From Trichomonas vaginalis G3 (taxonomy: Eukaryota > Parabasalia > Trichomonadida > Trichomonadidae), in NCBI RefSeq assembly GCF_026262505.1, contig NC_067207.1, forward strand, positions 28,240,082 to 28,304,081: DNA of 64,000 nt, given 5' to 3'. Every line of letters begins with the position of its first letter. Within the stretch, counting starts at the first letter, position 1. Under the pieces are notes generated by a model that did not search any database, had not been told where the DNA came from, and saw only the letters and a list, made by a program, of their open reading frames with translations. The translations under genes and the position numbers were made by a program. This document shows positions 37,597 to 46,889 of the stretch, piece by piece.

Positions 37597-37900
37597 GTTG
37601 CATTAAATTTCTCATCGAATGTCACTGCGATAAAGATGCAAAGAGTTTTGTAGGAAAATGGCCATCATGATGTTGTTAAATATCTTGTCCCATGTGGATC
37701 TAATAAAGAAGCAAAGACTCCTTATGGATATACTCCACTTAGTTTTGCGTCATTTAATGGCTATCTTGAAGTTGTTCAATTTCTTATCACTGTTGGAGCT
37801 GATAAAGAAGCAATGAATAATGATGGATATACTCCACTTATTTTGGCATCAGAAAAAAGTCAACTTGAAGTTGTTGAATATCTTATCTCTGTTGGATAAT
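37597..37900 (+). pseudogene. Decayed ankyrin-repeat fragment
   Basis: Downstream of the intact ankyrin gene, this stretch still spells about three ankyrin units (GYTPLSFASFNGYLEVVQFLITVGADKEA and a similar following unit). It has no start codon or head region, and an in-frame TAG near 37650 and a TAA after SVGG near 37898 interrupt it. It is probably the tail of a second ankyrin gene or an old duplicate of the neighbour. It ends about 60 bp before the MITE at 37959. Confidence 0.75.
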
Positions 37901-37958
37901 AATGGACAAACTGCACCCCCATTTGCAAAACCTAATATGATCCAAATAATCTAAATGA

Positions 37959-38178
37959 TTAAGGGTGCACTTACAACTTTCTGACATGCTATGGAAAAAA
38001 TCAATCTATCTTTATTTTAATAGCAGAAAAGTATAGCTGTCATATTAGGTACTATATAGTGATTTACATATACTTTCTCCTGACCAAAAATATTACACAC
38101 AATATAGATTATTGGGATAGAAAGTTTGTGTGTGAAAAAAATTGAGAGAATGTCAGAAAGTGGTAAGTGCACCCTTAA
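37959..38178. mobile_element. 220-bp MITE with 29-bp terminal inverted repeats
   Basis: The element is bounded by TTAA on both sides. The left end TTAAGGGTGCACTTACAACT and the complement of the right end agree over 29 bases, ending in CTTTCTGACAT, with a single mismatch. It has no coding capacity and shares its TTAAGGGTGCAC terminus with the larger element at 30572. Near-perfect arms point to recent mobility by a transposase encoded elsewhere. Confidence 0.9.
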
Positions 38179-38638
38179 TTACAATTATCTATTCATAAAA
38201 AAAATAAAATTTGAACTCTGCAATAATGGATTATTAACAAGTCATGAATATATGTTATTATTCAGAAGGTATTATACTTGACAACTCTATGCTACTGATA
38301 ATTAAATAATTTATGAACAATCAATTCGCTGAAGTTTGATATTGCTTCTTAGGACACACTAATAGAAAACCATATAGGATAATTTTATAGCACAAGAATG
38401 ACAAATACTAACAATCGCAAAGAGTTTGTGATATGGACCACTATATTTATGCTAAATATTTATTTGAAATCTGATTAATTTGCATGAATTTTTTCAATTT
38501 CTTGACTTAAAAATTATACAAAAAAGATTTGTTATAAAACTATTTTCATATATCAAAATTTAAAATGATATGGGCTTTAATGGTGTATTCCCCTTAGCAA
38601 AAAAAATATATTGAATTTACAACGAACGTTATTCAAAA
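38179..38638. other. AT-rich spacer before the calmodulin-like gene
   Basis: No gene is visible. Close to the next start codon, TTATTCAAAA is a weak initiator-like match; the canonical TCA(C/T)TTTTC motif is absent. Confidence 0.5.
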
Positions 38639-39106
38639 ATGACTGAGGAAGAAAAGAAGAAAACTGAATTGACACCTCAACAAATAAAAGAGGCAAAAGA
38701 TGCATTCGATATCTTCGATCGTAACTCTGACGGTAAAATTAGCGAAAATGAACTCGCAACAGTCATGAGGTCTCTCGGTCAAAATCCATCACAGAAAGAA
38801 GTTAAAGAATTAATGTCCACTCTCGATTTAGATAACAGTGGAGAAATATCATTCGAAGAATTTTGCAGACTTTGGTGTGCTCAACTCGATGAAGTTGAAA
38901 CAGAAGATGATATTGTTGATGCTTTTAGAGTTTTTGATAAAGATAGTCATGGAAAGATACAAGCTACTGAATTAATATCAGTACTTAAAGGTTTAGGCGA
39001 TCCTATGACTCAAGAAGATATAGATGATATGATAGCACAAGCTCATCCTGATAAGGATGGCCTAATAGATTACGCAGAATTTGTTCATCGTATAATGAAC
39101 TCTTAA
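38639..39106 (+). CDS. Calmodulin-like four EF-hand protein
   Basis: This 155-residue protein is calmodulin-sized with a 10-residue Lys/Glu-rich leader. EF loops lie at residues 27-38 (DRNSDGKISENE), 63-74 (DLDNSGEISFEE), 100-111 (DKDSHGKIQATE) and 136-147 (HPDKDGLIDYAE). The first three have the Asp/Glu ligands at positions 1, 3, 5 and 12. The fourth has His in place of the first ligand, so calcium binding there may be weak or lost. The family senses calcium and switches target proteins. Centrin is an alternative, but the lack of a long N-terminal tail favours calmodulin-like or flagellar calcium-sensor roles. Neighbouring axonemal genes are suggestive but do not form an operon. Confidence 0.92.
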   Translation: MTEEEKKKTELTPQQIKEAKDAFDIFDRNSDGKISENELATVMRSLGQNPSQKEVKELMSTLDLDNSGEISFEEFCRLWCAQLDEVETEDDIVDAFRVFDKDSHGKIQATELISVLKGLGDPMTQEDIDDMIAQAHPDKDGLIDYAEFVHRIMNS

Positions 39107-39361
39107 ATTCTCTCCTATACTATTACATATTTATTATTTGAATACTTTAAAGTGGATATACTTTTATATACTTTTTTATCAAATCTAGTGTACATGACTC
39201 AAAGAGGAATCAATTATTTTTTATAAAACAAAATTCGTTAATTTTGAAATCTCTTATAATTGAATTCAAACGTGATAAATCTATTAATTAAGGCATTTTA
39301 AAGCATGTTTGGTCACTGGCCCAATAAAAATTATTGAAATCGGATAGAAATTTTGCTACTG
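39107..39361. other. Spacer between the calmodulin-like gene and the next gene
   Basis: AT-rich DNA with no gene. It contains the 3' end of the calmodulin-like gene and leads into the initiator at 39362. Confidence 0.6.
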
Positions 39362-39374
39362 TCACTTTTTCAAA
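39362..39374 (+). promoter_or_regulatory. Initiator (Inr) of the coiled-coil gene
   Basis: TCACTTTTTCAAA closely matches the trichomonad initiator TCA(C/T)TTTTC-type consensus. Its presumed start A (39364) is 12 bases before the ATG, within the usual very short leader. It supports ATG 39376 over the upstream TTG. Confidence 0.75.
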
Positions 39375-39375
39375 A

Positions 39376-40023
39376 ATGGAAGATACAAGCATTCTTGACA
39401 CGATCAACTTAGCAATTAAGAGTCAAGAAGAGATAAAAGTTCAACTTTTAGCCGAAATCGATTCGATTGAGACCGATAGTACAAAGCAAAAAGGGGATTC
39501 TGCGCCCCTAAAATTTTATCGATCGTCAATTGCTCATTTAAAGCAAGAAAAGCAATCACTCGATGACAGAATATATCAATACAAGCAAAGAGAATATCCA
39601 GCGCTTAAACAAAAATTACAAAGATTGACACAAAAGAATAACGCAATCGAAACAAGAATTTCCTACTTTAGAAAAATCCGCCAAGAAGATATTATCGCAA
39701 AACTAAGCTCTCCTGAAACTGCTTCAACATATATTCAGCAATTCACAGAATCCTTAAAGGCTGAGATCGCTGAACTTTCAAAGGAGGAAGAGTCAATCAA
39801 TAAAAAGATTGAAGAGTCAAAGGATCAGCTCCATAGACTTCAACAAGAAAATCTTTCGATTAAACGCGAGACGGCAGCTTCTTCTTGGCAATCGGAGATT
39901 AACGATGAGGCGAAGCTCAATGCAACTACAAAGACAAAGCCGCGTAAACGATCAAGAACCTGCCAATATCGTCAATCTGCATATCTTCCTCCGGATCCAC
40001 TCAGATTTTCACCACTCTTCTAA
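39376..40023 (+). CDS. Small coiled-coil protein, unrecognised
   Basis: The initiator at 39362 and the first ATG at 39376 set the start, giving 215 residues (MEDTSILDTINLAIKSQEEI). Residues about 5-185 are almost continuously helical with heptad spacing and broken only near 45-60. The tail is basic and Ser/Pro-rich (KTKPRKRSRTCQ, then YLPPDPLRFSPLF), possibly a nuclear-targeting or DNA/microtubule-binding patch. The size and layout recall kinetochore or basal-body coiled-coil proteins, but no specific family is recognised. It is probably a genuine gene, given the initiator and an even codon pattern. Confidence 0.8.
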   Translation: MEDTSILDTINLAIKSQEEIKVQLLAEIDSIETDSTKQKGDSAPLKFYRSSIAHLKQEKQSLDDRIYQYKQREYPALKQKLQRLTQKNNAIETRISYFRKIRQEDIIAKLSSPETASTYIQQFTESLKAEIAELSKEEESINKKIEESKDQLHRLQQENLSIKRETAASSWQSEINDEAKLNATTKTKPRKRSRTCQYRQSAYLPPDPLRFSPLF

Positions 40024-41163
40024 AATCCATGTAAACATGTTATTTATGTTAATTAGAATTTTTTTGTATATCATTTATTATATTTTTAGTTATACAAATA
40101 CAGTTTCAGGACTGTTCTATGGGTTTAAATATCTAACAATTCGCTGGTACTTTACCCTTTGTAATTGTATCTAAATAATTTTTATTTTTTTGGTATGTTA
40201 TTTAGAATGCGATGGATAAATCCAACTCTAGTTGATTATTATATCATGCACTATACATCAATGTTTCATATAATATTGGAGTTATGTTATTTGTGGATTT
40301 ATTGATCTTTTTGAATTCATATAGAGAAAAAATGTGATGTTATTCATATAAAATTAACATAATCAGAAAATTACAGAATGTCTAAAGGGTTTGTCATATT
40401 GATTGCAATATAATTTGGTGAACTTTTTCTCTAATTTTAAAAATATTATCAATGAAAGTTTGTATTTGATAGCTATACATTCTTAGGTGATATATGAATA
40501 ACAATTGTGATAGAAACAATAATTCAAAATGTGTTTTTGACATTATATGTAAATTTGCATCATAGACTTATTCATAAAGGCTATTTTATGAAAATTATAT
40601 AAATTTTTTATAGAGTTTCACTCATTGTTGAGGCAGGACTATGATGGTAAGACTTTACATAGGAAAATGGGTTTATGAATAAACAATAGGTACTACGTAA
40701 TGATTTATAATAACTTTTTCCGGACCAAAAATATTTTCTTTTTGACTTAGAAAATTGGGATAAAAAGTTTGTATGTCAAAAAAATTGAGAGAATGTCAGA
40801 AAACGATAAGTTCGCCCTTAATTGAATGTTAAGAACTTTCTCTGCATTAGGCTTGAGCGCAAATTGAGTTAAATTTAGGAATTAGACTAAAATTTAGATG
40901 TATATTTTGACTATTTGAAGTTTACAACATGTAATGTTTCTCTAAACCGGACTGTAGAATTGGAAATATATTTTTTCTCCATATGGGATCCTTAGATTGA
41001 CATCAAATGAAAGAGAAACGTACAAGATGAATTTCTATCTAAATTGGGAAAAATGTTTTTGTTTTAAAGAATTATTTTTAGTAGTAGTAATAACAGTTTT
41101 AAAGAGTGCTTCAGCATTCAATATTTTTTGTTGTGTGTTGTTCTGTCAAGCGTCAGAAATAAA
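40024..41163. other. AT-rich spacer
   Basis: No gene is seen apart from the relic MITE at about 40690-40821. An 85-codon open frame at 40997-41254 on the plus strand lies partly antisense to the ankyrin pseudogene and is not annotated. Confidence 0.6.
40690..40821. mobile_element. Relic copy of the 220-bp MITE family
   Basis: From AGGTACTACGTAATGATTTA onward this stretch follows the right half of the MITE at 37959: CCAAAAATATT, then TTGGGATA, AAAGTTTGT, AAAAAATTGAGAGAATGTCA, ending in CGCCCTTAA. The right terminus has diverged (TTCGCCCTTAA instead of TGCACCCTTAA) and no matching left end is evident, so it is an old, incomplete copy. Confidence 0.75.
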
Positions 41164-41257
41164 TTATTCCTTAGCACCATGTTCAACTAAGAATCTAACA
41201 ATATCAATTGAATTTTCCTTGATAGCAATAGAAAGAGGACTTTCGTTATTTTAAAAT

Positions 41258-41995
41258 GTATTTCATAAAATATTGATTGATATTAAATGAAGGAGAATTT
41301 TATGTAATAATGATTGATATAAAATGAAAGAAAATCATATATAATATTGACTAATATGAAATGAAAGAGAATTATATATAATAATGAATTATATGAGATG
41401 AAAGAGAAAGTAATATAATAATGATTGATATGAAATGAAAGAGATTCTTATAAAATAATGATTGATATGAAATGAAAGAGAATTACATATAACAATGATT
41501 GACATTAAATAAAATGTAATTATATATAACAATGATTGATACGAAATGAAAGAGAAATATATATTATAGTGATTGATCTGAAATGATAGAAAATGCCTTA
41601 TAATAATGATTGATATAAAATGACAGAGAATATCATATAATAATGATTGATATGAAATGAAGGAGAATTGGATATTATGATGAATGATATGAAATGAAAT
41701 AGAATGTCATATAATAATGATTAATATGAAATCAAAGAAAATCCAATATACTAATGATTAATATGAAATGGAAGAGAAATTCATATAATAATGATTAATA
41801 TAAAATGAAAGAGAATGTAATATAATAATGATTGATATGAAATGACAGAGAATGTGATATAGTAATGATTGAAATGAAATTTAAGAGAATGTTATATAGT
41901 AATGATTGATATGAAATAAAAGAGAATGTTATATAGTAATGATTGATATGAAATGAGATAGTATATCATATGGGAATGATTGATATGAAATGAAA
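41258..41995. repeat. 37-bp minisatellite, about 20 copies
   Basis: The unit is AATGATTGATATGAAATGAA followed by about 17 bases of AGAGAAT..ATATAAT type, 37 bp in all. Copies are moderately diverged. The array begins directly after a loop position of an ankyrin unit and ends just before the next unit. Confidence 0.93.
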
Positions 41996-42099
41996 GTGAG
42001 TAGGTTTAACATTAACATCAGCACCGTGTTCAACTAAGAATCTAACAATATCAATGGATTTTTCCTTGATAGCAATAGAAAGTGGATTTTCGTTATTTT

Positions 42100-42545
42100 A
42101 AAATATATTTCATAAAATATTGATTGATATTAAATGAAAGAGAATGTAATATAATAATGATTAATATTAAATAAAGTAGAATTTCATAATATATTGATTG
42201 ATATAAAATGAAAGAGAATAAAATATAATAATGATTAATATTAAATGAAAGAGAATCAAATAAAATAATGATTGATATTGAATGAAAGAGAAATTCATAT
42301 AATAATGATTGATACGAAATGAAAGAGAAAGTAATATAATAATGATTGATATGAAATGAAAGAGAATAAAATATAATAGTGGTTGATCTGAAATAAAAAT
42401 TAATGTTATATAATAATGATTGATACGAAATGAAAGAGAATCCAATATAATAATGATTGTTATCAAATGAAAGAAAATTTCAGATAATAATGATTGATAT
42501 GAAATGAAAGATAATGTGATATAACAATGATTGTGATCAGATAAA
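42100..42545. repeat. 37-bp minisatellite, about 12 copies, second array
   Basis: The same unit as at 41258. The approximately 140 bp leading into each array (ankyrin unit plus the first minisatellite copies) are nearly identical, so an ankyrin unit and its minisatellite were duplicated together. The minus strand stays open through much of the array in rotating frames, giving hydrophobic Ile/Phe/Tyr-rich peptides. Confidence 0.93.
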
Positions 42546-43613
42546 ATAGAGTAATTTTAGTATTGAAATCCGCACCGTGTGAAATAAGAATTCTTGCTGC
42601 TTCTATATTATTATACATTGCGGCGTAATGAAGAGCAGTCATATTATATTCATCTTGATAATTGACATCAAAATTCTTTGTTGAGTTAAATAAAAATTTG
42701 AAGATATCAGAATTTTGTGACATGGATGCATAATGTAGAATGTTTCTCTTTCGGAAATCAATTTTATCAGGAAGTTTTTCGTTTTTGAGAATATCTATTG
42801 TTTGAGGAAACGCCGCACACCAAGGAACTATGAAGTTTCTCTCTTTCTCGAATAGTAGAAATACAGCTTTCAAGTTTTGGTATTTGATTATATCTTCGTA
42901 AATAGTTTCTTTTCCATCGAAATCTTGACATGTAAATAAATTTCTATCTAAAACAAATTCAAGCATTTCATTGTTATGGGAACGTACAATATCTCTGAGA
43001 CATTCTTTGTCCATCTGATTATCCTTCAGACATTCGTTGATAATATCCGTATTTCTACCAATTAATGAATAACGAAGACATTTTGTTGATATTGTATATT
43101 TTTTATTTGAAATTAAGAGGTAGAAAATGTTTACAGATCCAAAATATGCACATACCTCAATTAATGATAAATCGATATTATGATTTTCATTCAAATTAGG
43201 AATTATTTAAAAATTATCGTTTTTAAGTTCACTTTGGGAAATATATTCCTTAAATTTATCAATTTGATCGTGCATAACAATAAATTCGATTGATCCATCC
43301 AATGGGAATGTTAATTTAGAAAGTCTCTTATTAAAGTTAATATTCTTGAGTATTTTTAAATAATTCTCCGATGAAGCATAATTATATTGAAGTGCGTTTA
43401 AAACTATCTTCGATAGTTGGTTTTTGGTAAGCTGATACTTCGAAATCAAAATATTTGTGATGATATTGCATAAATCTTCAACAGAGTCATTGGATTTTAT
43501 GAGAAAAAGCTTTTCAAATGCTTCTATAAAGTCCGAATATGGCTGGCAAACCCAAATTTTAGCTAAAAGTGACAGGGAAAAAAAACGTTTAGTATTAAAA
43601 AAAAAGACCGATG

Positions 43614-43698
43614 AGAGCTTCGTTCGAAATATAGAGGGAACTGAGAATGCGCAACCATTCTCAGGGAATATTGGATGCTATTCCCGTCCCCTCTGTAT
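43614..43698 (+). ncRNA. Candidate structured RNA (three-way junction, hammerhead-like core)
   Basis: Bases 43629-43638 (ATATAGAGGG) pair with 43689-43698 (CCCTCTGTAT) over 10 bp with one G-U. Inside, CTGAGAATG (43641-43649) pairs with CATTCTCAG (43656-43664) around a 6-nt loop, and GGAATA (43665-43670) pairs with TATTCC (43679-43684) around 8 nt. Just 5', CCGATGA, a GAGC/GTTC hairpin and GAAA are in the order of a hammerhead ribozyme core, with the 10-bp stem in the stem III place. However, U4 is C and the cleavage base would be G, so it is probably inactive or a coincidence. Read by eye only. Confidence 0.35.
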
Positions 43699-43735
43699 GG
43701 AAAATTGAGGTTTTCAAAGGGAGTTAAAATAATAT

Positions 43736-43923
43736 CAAATTTATACTAATTTACTTCAAAATACAAAAGTATTTGACAGCTAAAATTAGTTACTTTAGCA
43801 AGCCTATCAATACCCTTTTACGATTATTGTTACTTTTTCGAAATAAAAGTAAAAACAAATTTATACTAATTTACTTCAAAATACAAAAGTATTTGACAGC
43901 TAAAATTAGTTACTTTAGCAAGC
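43736..43923. repeat. 68-bp direct repeat, two copies 120 bp apart
   Basis: Bases 43736-43803 are repeated exactly at 43856-43923. The unit ends with GACAGCTAAAATTAGTTACT and TTAGCAAGC. Exact identity indicates a recent duplication. The core AGCTAAAATTA resembles the segment's terminal inverted repeat. Confidence 0.93.
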
Positions 43924-44098
43924 GGCTTAGGTCTAAGATTTTGATTCAAATCTTTGCTTATATTCCTTAAATTCTTTATGAAACTCGCAACAGTTCCATA
44001 AAAAATTTTAAATTCTAAACTGTCGAAATTACCGATCGGTAATCACACCCTTCACGGGTGTGTCACTTTTTACAAATGTGTCACTTTTAGCTAAAATT

Positions 44099-44464
44099 AC
44101 CCCTACTCGCAAAGTCTCTCATTGAACTAGAGTTGTTATGAAGGCTTTACCTAAAAGTACTGTTACTTATCCACTAGTACCTAAATGGCTTACGAACATC
44201 AGGATTATTAAAATAAAAAATAGTTAATTAATGTATTAATCAACATTACACTGTGATTCTAAAGGCCAAGGAAATCAAGTGTAGAAATTTCATTTCGATT
44301 AGTACTTCATTTAATTCATTAAGATAAAAAATGTGATATTATCAAGATTTTTATTGTGCGCATAAGTTGAATAAAGTTTTGAGGTTGGTCACGTCCCCTC
44401 GCATTTTTCTGAATTTGATACAAAATTTATACTCGTTTATAATTTTTCGTTTTTTGTTGAAATT
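44099..44464. other. Spacer before the axonemal gene
   Basis: Two initiator-like motifs (TCACTTTTTAC at 44063 and TCACTTTTAGC at 44081) point into this stretch, yet no open frame follows within 370 bp. The axonemal gene's own start is preceded by T-rich DNA with no canonical initiator. Confidence 0.5.
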
Positions 44465-46585
44465 ATGAGAACCCTTAGGAGCCTTGGGTTAGCTGCATAC
44501 CAAGGTAATAGCCCACCACCAACAAATCAAGATATTAAAATCGAAGAAGTCGAAATAGATTCCAAAATTCCAACGAAGTATTATATAGTTCAAAGTTTTC
44601 CAATATTTCCACAAGATTTTTCCAATAAAGGATATAAAATTTACTTTGATGACGGAAAATGGAATGTCGTTCTTTGGCCATCAAAAACGTCGAATTATAA
44701 AGATGAAGTACGCTACCTAAGTTCAGCTGTTGACAGAATGATGGACTCAATAGAAGTTACGGAAATGGATGAAGAGCATCCAGAGAAAACAAAACTTCAA
44801 ATGCTTACACAAAAAGCCGATTTACTTGGAATTGCGCTTGATGAACTAAACAGACAAATAACACGCGAAAATCACGAAAGAGGTGAACTAATGGCTCGTA
44901 TCGTTAAGATGTTTTTAGGTGTTATCGATGACATTCCTGGTATTTACAATGAAATTTTACTTGCTCAGCAAAAAGAAAGCGAAAAAACAATAAATGAATT
45001 GCGAGAACAAAATCATGCCCTACAATTGCAAGAACAAGATACTTCTGAGGAACTCAGATCTCAAAAAATTTTACTCGAAATGCAAAATCAATGGCATACA
45101 GATTTAGAAGCTCAAATTGATGAGTGGAAAGATTCACTTAGCAAATTCAACGAAAGACTTGCTTCAGAACTGAAAAAACAGAAAGATGAATATGAAGATA
45201 AATTATCTGATTTACAAGTACAGCTTTCATCAATTGCTGCAGAGAGAGATGGATACAAGTCTCAAATAGATTGGGAACAAAAGTCAATTCAAGATAAAGA
45301 AGTCGAAGTTCTTAAAATGAGAAAAGAATTAGCTAATACAAAAGCATTACTCGAAGAACGCGAGCAAACATTATATACAGCTCGTGCCCATTTCGAGAGG
45401 CAGTTTACTTTCATGAGAGAACAAATGGGACAAATGGCCAAAACAGGAAACACTACAATTACTTTAGAAAACATGAATAACATTACACAAATGCTTCCAC
45501 CTAGACATGGAGAACAATTGCCATTTTTATCATTAGAAGAAGTCAACAAAAGAATTTATGATATTTATTTATCAAAGATTCGGCATGATGCTGCCTATGT
45601 CAATGGTTCTCCACCGCCTCTTTATAAATTTGTGGTTAAATACCACATTGCACTCATGTTTGGCTATAAACCTGCAATATCTGCTGTTTGGCAGTTTATG
45701 GATACATGTGACCGTTATAAACATGAAAGCGCAAATGTAGGAATGTTCATGAAACAAGTAGAAGAGGAAAGTTGGCAACTTAAAGTTTTGCAATTTATTT
45801 GTATGCTCGTTAAGAAAGAACCTGTATGTGAAATTGGTCTTCCTAGACTTACAATTGTTAAATGCATTAGTATTGCATCAAGAATACTTCCAGATACAGA
45901 ACTTCCAAATCTCCAAAGATTATTAGAAAAGAAAGTCATCAATCCAAAGCGCGGAATGACAGTTGAACTTGATATCTTTATGCAGATCCTCTTAGATCTC
46001 CTTCTTGATGTTAATCAAACGTCTCGTCAAAGAATTATGTTCCAGTTCAGAGAATTACTTTCTTGTGATGGATCAGTTGAATTCACTCAGTTTGGAGATT
46101 TCATTTCCCGTTTTGCACCTGATTTTAGCGCACAAAGAGTTGGAGATTTGTTTTTGGATGCAATGCAAGCAAGCTTGCCATCTTTATCTGTCACAGAATC
46201 TGCTTTCCAGCTGCTTGTTGATAGAGGTTTATTCGAAGAATTCAAGCCAATTTTGAGTGATGACTTAGATATAGCTAATGCAGAGGAAATTGCAGCTTTT
46301 GTCAATTTGAGATGGAAGACGGATATAGCTGAGCACGTTAATAGCGCATTAGTTCAATTAAAGTCAGAAAAAATGGCTGAATGTCAAACTTTGTTTTCAG
46401 AGCTTGGACAAATTAACGAGCACATGAAAATGACTGTAACAACAAATGATGCTGGTACAGGAGTTTCTCTGCTTCATAAAGCTGCTTTATTATTAGTTAG
46501 ATTGAAATTCTTGAATATTGCAAGAAAAGATGGCGGTGACATGCAAAAAGAAATAAGAAAACTTATTGACCTTGTTTGGAATTAA
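44465..46585 (+). CDS. Axonemal dynein light-chain-domain protein (AXDND1-like)
   Basis: The 706-residue protein has an N-terminal region (about 1-95) followed by an axonemal dynein light-chain domain at about residues 105-290. The hallmark helix ALDELNRQITRENHERGELMARIVK matches the ELIRQVT..CAERG.LL.R pattern of inner-arm light chain p28. Long charged coiled coils (about 180-330) follow, then a mixed helical C-terminal half (LPFLSLEEVNKRIYDIYLSKIR to the end). p28 proteins themselves are about 250 residues; the longer architecture fits AXDND1-type proteins linked to axonemes. A role in the trichomonad flagellar axoneme is inferred. The start ATG at 44465 is the first in frame. The C-terminal half is not recognised. 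Confidence 0.72.
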   Translation: MRTLRSLGLAAYQGNSPPPTNQDIKIEEVEIDSKIPTKYYIVQSFPIFPQDFSNKGYKIYFDDGKWNVVLWPSKTSNYKDEVRYLSSAVDRMMDSIEVTEMDEEHPEKTKLQMLTQKADLLGIALDELNRQITRENHERGELMARIVKMFLGVIDDIPGIYNEILLAQQKESEKTINELREQNHALQLQEQDTSEELRSQKILLEMQNQWHTDLEAQIDEWKDSLSKFNERLASELKKQKDEYEDKLSDLQVQLSSIAAERDGYKSQIDWEQKSIQDKEVEVLKMRKELANTKALLEEREQTLYTARAHFERQFTFMREQMGQMAKTGNTTITLENMNNITQMLPPRHGEQLPFLSLEEVNKRIYDIYLSKIRHDAAYVNGSPPPLYKFVVKYHIALMFGYKPAISAVWQFMDTCDRYKHESANVGMFMKQVEEESWQLKVLQFICMLVKKEPVCEIGLPRLTIVKCISIASRILPDTELPNLQRLLEKKVINPKRGMTVELDIFMQILLDLLLDVNQTSRQRIMFQFRELLSCDGSVEFTQFGDFISRFAPDFSAQRVGDLFLDAMQASLPSLSVTESAFQLLVDRGLFEEFKPILSDDLDIANAEEIAAFVNLRWKTDIAEHVNSALVQLKSEKMAECQTLFSELGQINEHMKMTVTTNDAGTGVSLLHKAALLLVRLKFLNIARKDGGDMQKEIRKLIDLVWN

Positions 46586-46889
46586 AAATTTAATACTGTT
46601 CAATTCCTTTTCTTTTTTTAATCAAGTAAATCTCTTAATTTAATATGTCAAACATGGGTTGACCAAAATTACTGACTATCTAATATCATACTCCTAGAGG
46701 GAGCAATAATGCATATGGTAATTTCGGGAAAACCCTCAGAAGATCTTGAGATATATGTATCTAAAATTTTATTTTTAGAAATTTTCTTCAATATTCGATT
46801 TTAACATTGTTACCATGTTATTGACACAATGTGTGTGACTGTTTAAAAAAATAATGAGGATTATGTCACTTTTCAGTGTACGTTGAAAA
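46586..46889 (+). promoter_or_regulatory. Spacer with initiator at 46866
   Basis: About 300 bp of AT-rich DNA. TCACTTTTCAGTG at 46866-46878 is a near-perfect trichomonad initiator. Its A is 22 bases before the ATG at 46890. Nothing else is recognised. Confidence 0.7.

Larger units (their letters stand above)
41164..43552 (-). pseudogene. Ankyrin-repeat gene interrupted by two minisatellites
   Basis: Read on the minus strand, the head begins near 43552 (QPYSDFIEAFEKLFLIKSNDSVEDL, then SKYQLTKNQLSKIVLNAL). It continues through 43207 and then, in another frame, through 43194-42545 (DFDGKETIYEDII, then ankyrin units ILHYASMSQNSDIFKFL and TALHYAAMYNNIEAARILISHGADFN). Two further units, NNENPLSIAIKEKSIDIVRFLVEHGADVN (41998-42098) and NNESPLSIAIKENSIDIVRFLVEHGAKE-stop (41164-41255), are each separated by 37-bp minisatellite DNA. 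The gene is probably dead: there is a frame break with a stop near 43200, no ATG is visible at the head, and minisatellite lies in the repeat region. The minisatellites fall at the loops between ankyrin units. An Inr-like TCACTTTTAGCTA lies just upstream. Confidence 0.8.
43555..44098. mobile_element. 544-bp segment bounded by 20-bp inverted repeats
   Basis: AATTTTAGCTAAAAGTGACA at 43555-43574 is exactly inverted as TGTCACTTTTAGCTAAAATT at 44079-44098. Each arm carries an outward-pointing initiator (TCACTTTTAGC). Between them are a predicted structured RNA, a 68-bp direct repeat and a CACACCC/GGGTGTG hairpin, but no protein. It may be a MITE-like insertion at the head of the ankyrin pseudogene, or a divergent promoter block duplicated in inverted form. 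Possible ACCC flanks on both sides are too short to prove a target duplication. Confidence 0.5.

Noticed and set aside
40997-41254. 85-residue plus-strand frame
   Set aside because: Overlaps the ankyrin pseudogene on the other strand and has no recognisable feature.
42100-42545. Minisatellite as an intron of the ankyrin gene
   Set aside because: No trichomonad-type splice signals (GTATGT at the 5' end, ACTAAC..CAG at the 3' end) are seen at its borders.
43614-43698. tRNA, suggested by a GTTCGAAAT match
   Set aside because: The surrounding stems do not form a cloverleaf with acceptor, D, anticodon and T arms.
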